A DNA stretch of 64,000 nt from Alishewanella metallidurans (GCF_036983985.1 NZ_JALAHQ010000003.1:1-64000), one strand, 5' to 3'; counted from the stretch's first letter, positions 17,574 through 26,117 are shown. The notes: generated from the sequence alone by a model not told the origin. A program made the numbers and translations.

Positions 17574-19493
17574 TTATAGCTGTAACGCTGCAATATAGGG
17601 TAAATCGAAATAGAAGCAGCTACCATGTTGTGGTGCTGGTTTATAACCCATATTACCCTGCATCTGGCTAATTAAGCTGTAGCTAATGGCCAAACCTAGC
17701 CCTGTGCCGGCATAGGCGCGGCTATCTGAGCTATCTGCTTGGTTAAAGCGGCTAAATAATAACGGCACAAAGTGCTCTGCTACACCGTTACCTTGATCTT
17801 GCACCTGCAGCCTAATGTTATCTGCAACTACGCTAATGCTTATAGAGACGCTGGTTTTTGCTGGTGAAAACTTTATCGCATTACTCAATAAGTGCTGCAC
17901 CACGTGCTGTAAATGTGCGGCATCGGCATTTACGTTAATCTGTTGTAGTTGTTCTGGGCATTCCAGCATTAGCGGCGTATCAGGATGCAGTAGCTGCGTT
18001 TGCTCAACACATTGCTGCACTAACGGTAATAATGCAACGGGCACAAGTTCGACATTGAGTGTACCGCTTGTTATCTTTTCTACATTCAGTAAATCGTTTA
18101 CTAACTCAGTAAGCTGATGGCAGTTGGCTTGCGCCAGTTGTAACATACGCTGTTGCGATGGGTTAAGCGCGCCTAACGCACCTGACACCGACAAACCCAG
18201 TACGCCGTTTATTGATGTCAGAGGGGTGCGCAGTTCGTGGCTAATGGTAGAAATAAACTGCTGTTTTAATTGTTCAGTTTTGTGGCGCTCGGATAAATCT
18301 CTAAGTACCAATAGCTGTTTTTGTTGTTGCTGTAGCGTGATCTGGCTGCGCAGCACCATTATTGGAAATAAACTGTTATCGCGTCGCCGGCCTTGAGTTT
18401 CAAACTCAGTTTTAGCGCTAGACGTGGCACTATATAACTCATCTAAGCGTTCTGGCTGCGCTAAAAGCTCTGACCAATGCATGCCCGGCAGCGTATTCGC
18501 CGCATAGCCAAACATCGGATAACACGACATGTTAACTTGCTCTATGCTGCCATCTAACGAGGTAGTAATAATGGCGTCGTTTACGTTATCCATCATGCTG
18601 CGTAAATACAGCTTACTTTGCTGTTGTGCCGCGGCACTTAAGCGGAGCTTTTGCCAAGAAATAAGCAGCCAAGCTAACAAAACAATAAGCAGTACTGTGC
18701 CAGTATATGCCGCTATGCGAATGTACCATACCCGATCTGGCGGTTTAGCCAATGAACGTACCGCCATTTGCCATAAAGCACCGCGTAAATTAATGCTCAG
18801 CAACAGGCTGTCATCATAAAATAAGCGGTTATCGCCATAAAACACCGTACCGCCGTGGCCAAGCTCCGACAAGTTACGAATGGCAACCTGCACATCTTGC
18901 TCTGTGGTTTGTTTTTCTAATAAAGCCCACACTGAATTTATATCAACAACCGTACTAATAAGGCCCCAATATTTATCGATGCCCAAGTACACAGGTATGC
19001 GGTAAATAAAGGCAATACCGCCCTGAGTTAAATCAACAGGCCCTACTAACCGCGCCTCATGCTGGGCAATAATGCTGGCTATTTCTGGCCACTGCTCGGT
19101 TAAATCGGGATAGTACAAACCAATGGCTTGTTCATTACCTAACGTAGGGTAAATAAAACGCAGTGTATTTTGCGGCGCGACACTAATATTGCGAATATGC
19201 CTAGCCTGCCGCGCTAAATCCGGCAGTAGCATATTTAATTCTCTATCTGAAATATTGCCGTTATTGGCCTGTATGTGCGCAGTAAGACCCAGCGTAAGAT
19301 AAAGTGGAATACTAAGTTCAGATTCAATAAGCGCACGTAACTGCCCCGCACTGGTCACCTCGTGCCGAAACTGCAAGCTACGAGCATGCTGCTGCTCATG
19401 TTGCACTAAGGTTTCGGTGGCCAATATGGCGCAAAGTAGCAGCACTAATAACAACAGGCATTGCCAAAAAGATAACAGAAATTTATTACTCAT
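17574..19493 (-). CDS. CHASE-PAS hybrid-less sensor histidine kinase
   Basis: Membrane sensor kinase, about 639 residues from the ATG at 19493; an in-frame GTG at 19532 would add 13. In order it has TM1 (about 6-26), a periplasmic CHASE domain (about 55-190, with NISVAPQNTLRFIYPTLGN and FIYRIPVYLG), TM2 (about 257-279) and a PAS domain (about 295-400). HisKA follows with phospho-acceptor H419 in ISHELRTPLTS, then HATPase_c with the N box LLSNAIKFSPA and the G boxes DQGNGV and GTGLGLAIS. No receiver domain is fused and no response regulator gene is nearby, so its partner and its small-molecule ligand are unknown. Confidence 0.9.
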   Translation of the reverse strand: MSNKFLLSFWQCLLLLVLLLCAILATETLVQHEQQHARSLQFRHEVTSAGQLRALIESELSIPLYLTLGLTAHIQANNGNISDRELNMLLPDLARQARHIRNISVAPQNTLRFIYPTLGNEQAIGLYYPDLTEQWPEIASIIAQHEARLVGPVDLTQGGIAFIYRIPVYLGIDKYWGLISTVVDINSVWALLEKQTTEQDVQVAIRNLSELGHGGTVFYGDNRLFYDDSLLLSINLRGALWQMAVRSLAKPPDRVWYIRIAAYTGTVLLIVLLAWLLISWQKLRLSAAAQQQSKLYLRSMMDNVNDAIITTSLDGSIEQVNMSCYPMFGYAANTLPGMHWSELLAQPERLDELYSATSSAKTEFETQGRRRDNSLFPIMVLRSQITLQQQQKQLLVLRDLSERHKTEQLKQQFISTISHELRTPLTSINGVLGLSVSGALGALNPSQQRMLQLAQANCHQLTELVNDLLNVEKITSGTLNVELVPVALLPLVQQCVEQTQLLHPDTPLMLECPEQLQQINVNADAAHLQHVVQHLLSNAIKFSPAKTSVSISISVVADNIRLQVQDQGNGVAEHFVPLLFSRFNQADSSDSRAYAGTGLGLAISYSLISQMQGNMGYKPAPQHGSCFYFDLPYIAALQL

Positions 19494-19662
19494 TAGCCAA
19501 TGCGCAGTACCAAAATTAATAATTAGCACCACTCTATCGCTAAGCGGTTGAACTTGTAAATACGTTGCCCAATTCTAACTGCGGAAAAAACGCGCTGATA
19601 AGCAATAGACAGGCAGGTTAAGGCTGTCTATAATGCGCAACTTCTGTATAACAGCAGATTAC

Positions 19663-19739
19663 GCACCCGTAGCTCAGCTGGATAGAGTACTGCCCTCCGA
19701 AGGCAGGGGTCCCGCGTTCGAATCGCGGCGGGTGCGCCA
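19663..19739 (+). tRNA. tRNA-Arg (anticodon CCG)
   Basis: A 77-base cloverleaf. The acceptor stem is GCACCCG/CGGGTGC with discriminator G and an encoded CCA (19737-19739). The anticodon stem is CTGCC/GGCAG with loop CTCCGAA, giving anticodon CCG at 19697-19699, which reads CGG. The T arm is GCG-GTTCGAATC-CGC-like. It is followed at once by a terminator. Confidence 0.96.
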
Positions 19740-19749
19740 TAAAACATTA

Positions 19750-19773
19750 AAACCACCTTCAGGGTGGTTTTTG
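19750..19773 (+). terminator. Terminator of tRNA-Arg
   Basis: AAACCACC and GGTGGTTT pair around TTCAG and are followed by TTG and more T residues. It lies 11 bases after the CCA end. Confidence 0.85.
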
Positions 19774-19961
19774 TGTTTTTAGCACTTGCCCGATGAGAGC
19801 GCGTTGCTCGACCAAAATGTCGAGAGCGTTGTTGATATGCTCTGCTAGATAATTAATGGCGCATCACGTATACCGACTCAGTTTCTACGCATATAACTTT
19901 AATGATACCAAACAACACATTACTAACTGCTAGTGGGCTGCTTTGCGGCCACAGAGAAATT

Positions 19962-21779
19962 TCACGTTTTATCCGCTTTACGATAGTTACCTTGATAATC
20001 AAAAATTCGTTCTTGTACCTGCCAATAACGCTTCTTTTTGCGGGCAATAACGAAATCAGGTACTGGCAATAAGGTTTTTATTGCCAGTACTTGTTCAAGC
20101 TGGCTGAATGCTTGTGGTAATTGGCTATTAGCTAAGCGCCGACCAAATAACTTATTAAAGATATTACGCTGTGCCGGTTTACTGAAATCAAACCACTCGC
20201 TAAGCTCTTCGCCGTCTTCACCGTGATAGGTAATTTTTAACTTACTTTTATGGTTGCTAAGCGTGTTATCTATCGTAGCTTCGGCATTTAAGCTAATGCC
20301 AGCACAGCGAATTACCATAGCGTCTTTTAGTTTTAGTGCATCGCGTAGCTGGTCATCGGGGTCAATAATGGCATTTTTACACTGATGGCAATTACGCGCG
20401 GCAATATCATTCTCGCTGCCGCAGTGCGGGCATGCTTTAAAACGAAAGCGATAATCACATTGTTCAGGGCGCGGGTTAGGCGCTGTAAGCTCGTTATCTT
20501 CATCAGTTTCTAATAGCCCCTGACAACGGCGGCCATAGTGTTCAATTACTTGGCCGTTACCGTTTGTTTTGCCCCAAAATATATTGGCAAAGCCACAGCC
20601 TGGGCATAATACCTGCACCGGCTCAGTGTCGGCGTTTGGTTTTTTTTCACCCACCTCAGGATGATATAAATTAATATTATTCCCCGCATAATCAATAACT
20701 AGGCAGTTTTGTTTGCCTTCGCTTAAACGTAAACCACGGCCTACAATTTGCTGATACAAACTCACTGACTGAGTAGGGCGCAAAATAGCAATAAAATCGA
20801 CATGGGGCGCATCAAACCCCGTTGTAAGTACAGACACATTAACTAAATACTTTAACTGGCGCTGTTTAAAGCGCTGGATCAGCTTATCCCGCTCACGCTG
20901 CTCAGTGGCGCCGGTAATTAATGCGGTGTGTTCTGGTGGCAAATAGCCGATGATCTCCTTAGCATGATCTACTGTTGCGGCAAAAATCATCACTGCTTGG
21001 CGTTTAACGGCTAGCTCTGTCACTTGCTCAATAATGGCTTGGGTAACACGTTGGTGCTTGCTTAACAGCTGGTTCACGTCCTTGTCAGCGTACTCGCCAA
21101 AGCGGTTTTGCGTTAGCGCTGAGAAATCATATTGCGCCACCGCGGCGTCAATTAACTCAGGCTTAGTTAAATAGCCTTTATTAATCATATAAATCAAAGA
21201 CAGCTCGTTAATGCAGTGCACAAAAGGTTTGTTTTGCTCGTCACTCTGGTTATGGCAGCTGCGCACAAAGCCACGATAATGATAACGGTAGATCCAACCC
21301 GTGCCTAAGCGATAAGGTGTGGCGGTAAGCCCCAGCACTTTAAGGCCGACATTTTGCTGGCGCAGTTGTGCAATAATGCGCTGATACTGGCTGGTCTCAT
21401 CGTCACTGACTCGATGACACTCATCAATAATAACTAAAGAGTATTCATCTTTAAACTGCGCTAAACTTGCCGACACAGACTGCACGCTAGCAAACGTTAC
21501 CTGATAACGGTGTTCTTTACGGTTTAACCCCGCAGAGAAAATACCCCCCACTAAGCCATAACTTTGGTATTTAGCATGATTCTGCTCAACCAGTTCTTTT
21601 ACGTGAGCCAGTACCAGAATTTTACGCCGTGCAAGACGGGCCAACTCGGCAATAACTAAACTTTTACCGGCACCGGTCGGCAACACTATTACCGCAGACT
21701 CATCTGATTTACGAAAGTGCTTTACCGTGGCATCAACGGCTTCCTGTTGGTAAGGCCGCAGTTTAAAAGGCGCATTCAT
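19962..21779 (-). CDS. radD: DEAD/DEAH-box helicase RadD
   Basis: Superfamily 2 ATPase involved in repair of double-strand breaks and crosslinks (E. coli RadD, formerly YejH). It has 605 residues, against 586 in E. coli. Motif I is PTGAGKS (K39), motif II DECH (IIDECHR), motif III LGLTATPYR and motif VI QIVGRGLRLSEG. The C-terminal part has Cys pairs of the RadD zinc region (CPGCGF, then CPHCGS...CHQCK). It is convergent with tRNA-Arg. A small remnant of another gene starts about 60 bases upstream. Confidence 0.94.
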   Translation of the reverse strand: MNAPFKLRPYQQEAVDATVKHFRKSDESAVIVLPTGAGKSLVIAELARLARRKILVLAHVKELVEQNHAKYQSYGLVGGIFSAGLNRKEHRYQVTFASVQSVSASLAQFKDEYSLVIIDECHRVSDDETSQYQRIIAQLRQQNVGLKVLGLTATPYRLGTGWIYRYHYRGFVRSCHNQSDEQNKPFVHCINELSLIYMINKGYLTKPELIDAAVAQYDFSALTQNRFGEYADKDVNQLLSKHQRVTQAIIEQVTELAVKRQAVMIFAATVDHAKEIIGYLPPEHTALITGATEQRERDKLIQRFKQRQLKYLVNVSVLTTGFDAPHVDFIAILRPTQSVSLYQQIVGRGLRLSEGKQNCLVIDYAGNNINLYHPEVGEKKPNADTEPVQVLCPGCGFANIFWGKTNGNGQVIEHYGRRCQGLLETDEDNELTAPNPRPEQCDYRFRFKACPHCGSENDIAARNCHQCKNAIIDPDDQLRDALKLKDAMVIRCAGISLNAEATIDNTLSNHKSKLKITYHGEDGEELSEWFDFSKPAQRNIFNKLFGRRLANSQLPQAFSQLEQVLAIKTLLPVPDFVIARKKKRYWQVQERIFDYQGNYRKADKT

Positions 21780-21837
21780 TTGGCATTACTTAATATGATT
21801 AGGCTCAACGCAGCCATATTAACAAATACTGCCGCTA

Positions 21838-21933
21838 TTACTTGCCCGCCAGCAAAAAAACGCCGAACATATCAAAATGCTGTGTTGGCTGATAACTTAC
21901 CCTGTGCTCTAGCCCCGCGGTAGTCCCCCTCAT
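21838..21933 (-). pseudogene. Remnant of a second copy of the 23985-24776 gene
   Basis: A 31-codon open frame whose residues AGLEHRVSYQPTQHFDMFG match AGLEHQVNYGPAQHFDVFG in the complete gene at 23985-24776. At the DNA level 60 bases (21861-21920) match 24308-24367 with about 8 differences. Both ends of the similarity break off, and a new ATG and stop have been picked up by chance. It is read as a decayed duplicate. Expression is not expected, though the short frame is open. Confidence 0.7.
21861..21920 (-). repeat. Direct repeat, copy A (flanks hipBA)
   Basis: 60 bases, about 87 percent identical to 24308-24367 in the same orientation. The two copies bracket the hipBA pair. Most differences are transitions, and the reading frame is kept. 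Confidence 0.85.
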
Positions 21934-21980
21934 TTTTAATGGAAGTTAGCGGTAGAATTACGCTTAAATTAGATCACTAC

Positions 21981-23351
21981 TTAAATATTTATTTTTGTAA
22001 TATCAGTGGCTTGTGAGCGTAAGTGCCTTGTTCTAGCTAAAATGTTATCACTTACTTTATTGAGATATTCAATATCTTTAAGTGTGATAAATGTGTCGTC
22101 TTTCATGGCGTTGATTAACTGCTTACTGGTAAGTAAATCAATAACTATATCAGCTAAGTTTATTAATAAACGTGTTAAGAGTTTTTTGTTGATGCCGCAA
22201 GTTTCTGCGAAATCAGCTAGTTGATAAGCATTTATATCGTTTGGTTCAAACTCATCGCCCATTGCCATGGCTAATACGTGTTTAAATTGATTAAACATCG
22301 CTACATTAACGAGATCGTAGCTTGGGGTAAATTTACTGGTGTTTTTATCAAAAAATATTGATATGTTTTTACCATGGCTATCGTAGTTGTTGATCATTAA
22401 GTTGAACAACTGCCAGTTGATAAGTATTTGGGTGCTTTGAGCTGGAGCACTCATCGTTTTACAAAATGCGAATAGACTCTCTAAATTTGCACCGTCTCGT
22501 ATATGCTTTACGTCACGCCCGTCGCCTAAGTTTCGCTCATATTTATAGTCCCTAGGTAAATTTAATGCTTGGCAGCCATCAATAACATGCCGGCGCATAA
22601 CTTTATTTGTATTACTTACATATTTACGATCAAATCGGGTGACGAGGAGGGCAGGATGTTTTCCAAACCTGACAAATTTAACGTCTGCCGTAGGTAACTT
22701 TGCGGCTGCCGATAGTCTCATACAAAAGTATTCATTTAGAACTAGGTTTGGACAACTTTTTTTTTCAAATTTAATGATATGGGTTGAGCATAATGAGCCA
22801 TCCCCAAATCCTATGTTATTTTGGTCGTCAATAAACACGTTTAGCTTATCTTGAACCCCTGCAACACTTAGTCGCGGTTTGTCGTCCCAAATAAGTAATC
22901 CAAGCTCTTCTTTATGATCTAAGCGCGTTTCTAACTCTTCGGGTTCTAGATGCCTGAATATAGCTTGAGAGTTTGTACTGAGTTGGTTATTTGGAGGTGA
23001 TAATTTTCTAAATGTTATGGCCCCAGCAAGATCATTCCCTAGCTCTCGTACTTGTGAATAAACATTTTTTTCGGATACGCCTAAGTTTTCAGCTAGCAAG
23101 GTTCTTGCTTGGCCTTCGGGTAATGCGTTGTCAAAGTAGTTATATGCTACTTCGGGCAAATGCAAGTTATCTAAAGAGAGACTAGGTGATATTGCAAAGC
23201 CATTTTTTTGCCAATACTCATTATATTTTAACTTTAATAAGTTGGTGGTTTTATCTAGAAACAGTGTGCCTATTAATGTATCAGCATAATTAACATCTAA
23301 AGAATATGCTGATTCGAGTGTAACTTTAGTATTCATAGCTTTTAAATCCAC
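21981..23351 (-). CDS. hipA: Type II toxin-antitoxin toxin, HipA family kinase
   Basis: Serine/threonine kinase toxin of about 450 residues (E. coli HipA 440). The HipA N-terminal subdomain (TLIGTLFLDK) and HipA_C kinase fold are present. S162 in LSVAGVQDK corresponds to the autophosphorylated Ser150 of E. coli HipA. The catalytic loop NNYDSHGKNISIF holds D324 and N329, and PSYDL holds the metal-binding D346. All key residues are intact, so the toxin looks active. The start is either GTG 23351, overlapping the hipB stop, or ATG 23336, five bases past it. Both fit a coupled hipBA operon. Codon use is more AT-rich than in the flanking core genes, which suggests acquisition. Confidence 0.9.
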   Translation of the reverse strand: MDLKAMNTKVTLESAYSLDVNYADTLIGTLFLDKTTNLLKLKYNEYWQKNGFAISPSLSLDNLHLPEVAYNYFDNALPEGQARTLLAENLGVSEKNVYSQVRELGNDLAGAITFRKLSPPNNQLSTNSQAIFRHLEPEELETRLDHKEELGLLIWDDKPRLSVAGVQDKLNVFIDDQNNIGFGDGSLCSTHIIKFEKKSCPNLVLNEYFCMRLSAAAKLPTADVKFVRFGKHPALLVTRFDRKYVSNTNKVMRRHVIDGCQALNLPRDYKYERNLGDGRDVKHIRDGANLESLFAFCKTMSAPAQSTQILINWQLFNLMINNYDSHGKNISIFFDKNTSKFTPSYDLVNVAMFNQFKHVLAMAMGDEFEPNDINAYQLADFAETCGINKKLLTRLLINLADIVIDLLTSKQLINAMKDDTFITLKDIEYLNKVSDNILARTRHLRSQATDITKINI

Positions 23352-23629
23352 TCATCGTTTAAAGAGGAGTCTTGTGGATCTAATAACTCATTGGTAATGA
23401 GTTTGATCCCTAAGCCATTGAGTACTGAAAAAATAGCAGACAAAGTGCAATTAGCATTGCCATTTTCAATACGGGATAATGTATTGATACCGATCCCACA
23501 TAATGCAGCACAATCAGCCAGTTTTAGGCCTACCCCTGTTCTTTTCGCTTTGATTAGTTTGCCTAACACCTCAGCATTATCAATAAATGGAGAAGTAGGC
23601 ATTTCTGACGCAATTACTTTATTAGCCAT
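23342..23629 (-). CDS. hipB: HipB-type antitoxin, XRE family regulator
   Basis: 95-residue DNA-binding antitoxin with one Cro/C1-type helix-turn-helix (about residues 32-88, with LADCAALCGIGINTLSRIENG and a following helix). It is expected to bind HipA and repress the operon. The C-terminal NDEWI resembles the tryptophan-ended tail known in E. coli HipB. It is upstream of and overlaps or abuts hipA. Two matched palindromes at 23644 and 23693 lie upstream of its start and are its likely operators. Confidence 0.9.
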   Translation of the reverse strand: MANKVIASEMPTSPFIDNAEVLGKLIKAKRTGVGLKLADCAALCGIGINTLSRIENGNANCTLSAIFSVLNGLGIKLITNELLDPQDSSLNDEWI

Positions 23630-23643
23630 AAAGATTCTCTATT

Positions 23644-23663
23644 ATTCATCGCAAACGGTGATT
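23644..23663 (-). promoter_or_regulatory. Putative HipB operator 1
   Basis: ATTCATC-GCAAAC-GGTGATT, an imperfect palindrome with 7-6-7 geometry, 15 bases upstream of the hipB start. It matches the site at 23693 in arm sequence and spacing (consensus ATTCAyC-N6-GGTkAwT). That E. coli HipB binds palindromes of the TATCC-N8-GGATA form is known; the assignment here is inferred. Confidence 0.55.
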
Positions 23664-23692
23664 ATATTTAAAATTTCTGATTTTGCAATAAT

Positions 23693-23712
23693 ATTCACCA
23701 CTTACGGTTAAT
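23693..23712 (-). promoter_or_regulatory. Putative HipB operator 2
   Basis: ATTCACC-ACTTAC-GGTTAAT, the second 7-6-7 palindrome. It is centred 49 bases from operator 1 in an AT-rich stretch that probably holds the hipBA promoter. Confidence 0.55.
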
Positions 23713-23984
23713 ATATGCTTAGCATTAGCTTCAAACGCACTAATCATCGATATTGGTTAATTATTGTCGTGGTGGTTAAACTATTCTTATAGATAGGAAT
23801 AGCATTATAACAACTGAGAGTTATTACCATGAAACGCAAAGATGATGTTGCTCGCTTTAAAGTTAAAGAAAAGTGAGTGATATTGAAAACGACATAGGCA
23901 ATCTTTGACAAGACAACGTTAGCGGCGAAAGCCGGTACTCCTTTGCACGGTTAAAGCTAGACATAATAAAGGGTAGTAAAGAAG
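23713..23984. other. Intergenic stretch between hipB and the zinc-finger gene
   Basis: The gap from 23630 to 23984 holds the two HipB-type palindromes and then little that is recognisable. An ATTCTTAT-AG-ATAGGAAT near-palindrome lies around 23780-23800. A 15-codon frame starts at ATG 23829 (MKRKDDVARFKVKEK). It may be a trimmed gene start, as its opening codons look coding-like, but it is too short to assign. No tRNA or terminator was seen. Confidence 0.4.
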
Positions 23985-24776
23985 TTAACGAGTTAAGCTT
24001 GGTTTAACCCTAGTTTCATACAGCAGCGTTAACGCTTCATCTATTGTCATATCTTCGTCTTCACTTAAATAGCGGTCTACTTGTTTGTGCACAAAAATAA
24101 CTGCTTGCTTATGCTGTTTGGCAAATTGGTTACAACGCGTTTTTAATTGCTTTTGAAACGCTTTATCAGCTACTTCCTTATGGATGGCGATAATCGCTTT
24201 TTCAAAGCTATTATCGTGGTCAGCAAAATACTCTTTAAGGGTGTTTTTAGAAATTCGATACGCTTTACTGGCAAAGTCTAGTGCATCTCTAAATGTGGTA
24301 AATTGCTCGCCGAACACATCAAAATGCTGTGCTGGCCCATAATTTACTTGGTGCTCTAGCCCCGCGGCTTCAAACTTAAAACCCGGAAACAATAAGCGAT
24401 TGGTGGTCTCTTCACCCAGTTGCAAACCTGCTGCCACACTGTGGCGCAAACTAAAATCTAAACCATCTAATTCTTCTTTTGACCACATTTCATAAATAGT
24501 AAGCGCTTTATCGTACTTTTTCGCCAGCCTTTTTTTAGCAAAGTCTTTGCGCTCATCAAGCGAGCCCGCTTTACACATTTTCAAATGCTCATAACACTCG
24601 TTACAACATGGTATTTTTAAAAATTCAGACGGTTCTTTGGTTGCCAGATAAAACTCAAGATACTGTAAAGGCGGAGCATAATCGTGCTCGCTCGCAATAC
24701 AGCCGCAATAGAAACAAGTATTAAAATTAGCGCTGTGAGAAGGAATTAATAAAAAGTACTGCTTATCTATAACCAT
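23985..24776 (-). CDS. Hypothetical protein with N-terminal CxxC...CxxC (HNH-like) zinc motif
   Basis: 263 residues and no family I can name. Near the N-terminus CFYCGCIASEHDYAPP is followed about 35 residues later by PCCNECYEHL. This is two cysteine pairs with an intervening histidine, a layout that recalls HNH endonuclease or zinc-ribbon domains. The remainder is charged and mainly helical (KKRLAKKYDKALTIYEMWSKEELDGL, then a lysine-rich C-terminal helix and DEDMTIDEALTLLYETR). A catalytic histidine pair typical of active HNH nucleases is not obvious. A decayed second copy lies beyond hipBA at 21838. Its role is unknown; DNA or RNA binding is only a guess. Confidence 0.75.
   Translation of the reverse strand: MVIDKQYFLLIPSHSANFNTCFYCGCIASEHDYAPPLQYLEFYLATKEPSEFLKIPCCNECYEHLKMCKAGSLDERKDFAKKRLAKKYDKALTIYEMWSKEELDGLDFSLRHSVAAGLQLGEETTNRLLFPGFKFEAAGLEHQVNYGPAQHFDVFGEQFTTFRDALDFASKAYRISKNTLKEYFADHDNSFEKAIIAIHKEVADKAFQKQLKTRCNQFAKQHKQAVIFVHKQVDRYLSEDEDMTIDEALTLLYETRVKPSLTR
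24308..24367 (-). repeat. Direct repeat, copy B (inside the zinc-finger gene)
   Basis: Partner of 21861-21920, here in its original coding context (AGLEHQVNYGPAQHFDVFGE). Confidence 0.85.
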
Positions 24777-24943
24777 TAAATTACCAACGTAAAAGTGTTT
24801 ATTGCAGTCTGCCAGGCGCAGTGAATCATTATTAAGTTAATCTGCCTAGAGTTTCTAACTTATATCAGTTAAATTGCCAATAATTAAATGCGTAATTAAT
24901 AGCAAAATTGCTGTCAAAAATACCCCAAGGAACGGTGAGTTGT

Positions 24944-25099
24944 ATGCCTAATTCCACGCTCACTTATTATAACAACAACGCACAAAGCTTTAGTGATTCA
25001 ACTCGCAATGTTGATATGTCGGCGTTATATGCTGAGTTTTTACCTCTTATACCCGCACAGGGTTTTATCGTTAGTTGTATTAGCACTGAGGGCAAATGA
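24944..25099 (+). pseudogene. Truncated class I SAM methyltransferase, N-terminal fragment
   Basis: MPNSTLTYYNNNAQSFSDST and the following NVDMSALYAEFLPLIPAQGFI match the first 45 or so residues of small SAM-dependent methyltransferases. In that family this part is normally followed by LDAGCGSGRD. Here the frame goes instead to VSCISTEGK and stops, so motif I (the SAM-binding loop) and everything after are missing. The stop overlaps the ATG of the next gene (ATGA at 25096-25099), so the fragment may now act only as a leader that couples translation of the pentapeptide protein. An in-frame ATG at 24908 would add 12 residues. Confidence 0.75.
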
Positions 25100-25698
25100 A
25101 CAAACTTGATGATTCTTTAATGCATTATGTTGATACCGATTTTACTGAGCTTGATGTAGCTTGTAGTGAAATTGACGGTAAGACCTTTGCTAATTGTACG
25201 TTTAAGCGCAGTAATTTTAGTGAGGCCACGTTGTCGAGTTGCCGCTTTGAAGAGTGTGAGTTTGTTAGCTGTAATTTAAGTTTGGTGAAAATTCCAGATT
25301 GTGTGTTTTATGAAACAACCTTTACTGATTGTAAACTGCTGGGGGTTAATTGGACGAGTGCGCGTTGGTCTAACGTAAAAATGCATGCGCCCATTAAATT
25401 TACCGGTTGTGTTGTTAATGACAGTTCATTTTATGGTTTGCACCTTGCTGAAATTCAATTTCAACACTGTAAAATACATGACGTCGATTTTACTGAATGT
25501 GTACTGGACGATGCCAGCTTCTGTTTCTCTGATTTAAGGCACAGCGTATTTAGAAACACGAGCTTAAATCGGGCCGATTTTGTTGATGCCACAAACTATC
25601 AAATTGATATATTTTGTAATCAGTTAGAACAAGCTAAGTTTTCATTGCCTGAAGCCTCGTCATTGCTTAACAGTTTAAATATCGAGCTATACGATTAA
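25096..25698 (+). CDS. Pentapeptide repeat protein (McbG/Qnr-like)
   Basis: 200 residues built of A(D/N)LXX-type repeats (FANCTFKRSNFSEATLSSC, FTECVLDDASFCFSDLRHS, FRNTSLNRADF), which predict a right-handed quadrilateral beta-helix. The end, DATNYQ..I..NQLEQAKFSLPEASSLL, resembles the C-terminal cap of chromosomal Qnr/McbG relatives that protect DNA gyrase. It is shorter than Qnr proteins (about 218) and gyrase protection is not shown by sequence. Translation starts at 25096 inside the stop of the truncated methyltransferase, with GAGGG just upstream. Confidence 0.85.
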   Translation: MNKLDDSLMHYVDTDFTELDVACSEIDGKTFANCTFKRSNFSEATLSSCRFEECEFVSCNLSLVKIPDCVFYETTFTDCKLLGVNWTSARWSNVKMHAPIKFTGCVVNDSSFYGLHLAEIQFQHCKIHDVDFTECVLDDASFCFSDLRHSVFRNTSLNRADFVDATNYQIDIFCNQLEQAKFSLPEASSLLNSLNIELYD

Positions 25699-25744
25699 TC
25701 TTTATGATTATTTTGGTGCCCAATATCATTTAAGTAGGACAATT

Positions 25745-26083
25745 ATGAACAAAACTAACAGCGGCGCGCAGGCCTATCAGCAACAAGAGCAAGGCTATCG
25801 CGATCGGGCGTTAAAAATGTATCCTTGGGTGTGCGGGCGCTGTGCCCGTGAATTTGTGCATTCTAATTTGCGTGAGTTAACGGTGCATCATATCGATCAT
25901 AACCACAGCAATAACCCAGCCGATGGTAGCAACTGGGAATTACTGTGTATTTATTGCCACGATAATGAGCACAATAAGTATCACGAATATGTTATGTACG
26001 GCGGCACCACCGAGCAAAAAGTAGCCGCGGCCACGCATAACCCGTTTGCCGATTTAAAAGCGCTGCTTAATAAGCCTAAATAG
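25745..26083 (+). CDS. yajD: HNH nuclease family protein YajD
   Basis: 112 residues, close to E. coli YajD (115). The zinc site CGRC...CIYCHDNEH and the HNH core TVHHIDHNHSNNPADGSNWELLC are complete. A ribosome-binding site (GTAGGACA) precedes the ATG. The cellular role of YajD is not established. It is convergent with the nitroreductase gene. Confidence 0.92.
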   Translation: MNKTNSGAQAYQQQEQGYRDRALKMYPWVCGRCAREFVHSNLRELTVHHIDHNHSNNPADGSNWELLCIYCHDNEHNKYHEYVMYGGTTEQKVAAATHNPFADLKALLNKPK

Positions 26084-26117
26084 CCGTATAAAACCGCAGC
26101 TAAGCTTTAAATTGGCT

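Noticed and set aside
23829..23876. 15-codon frame MKRKDDVARFKVKEK
   Set aside because: Too short to assign and with no sign of a longer frame after the stop; may be a trimmed gene start.
19663..25698. Genomic island integrated at tRNA-Arg
   Set aside because: The accessory patch is near the tRNA, but no integrase gene and no repeat of the tRNA 3' end were found, and the core gene radD lies between.
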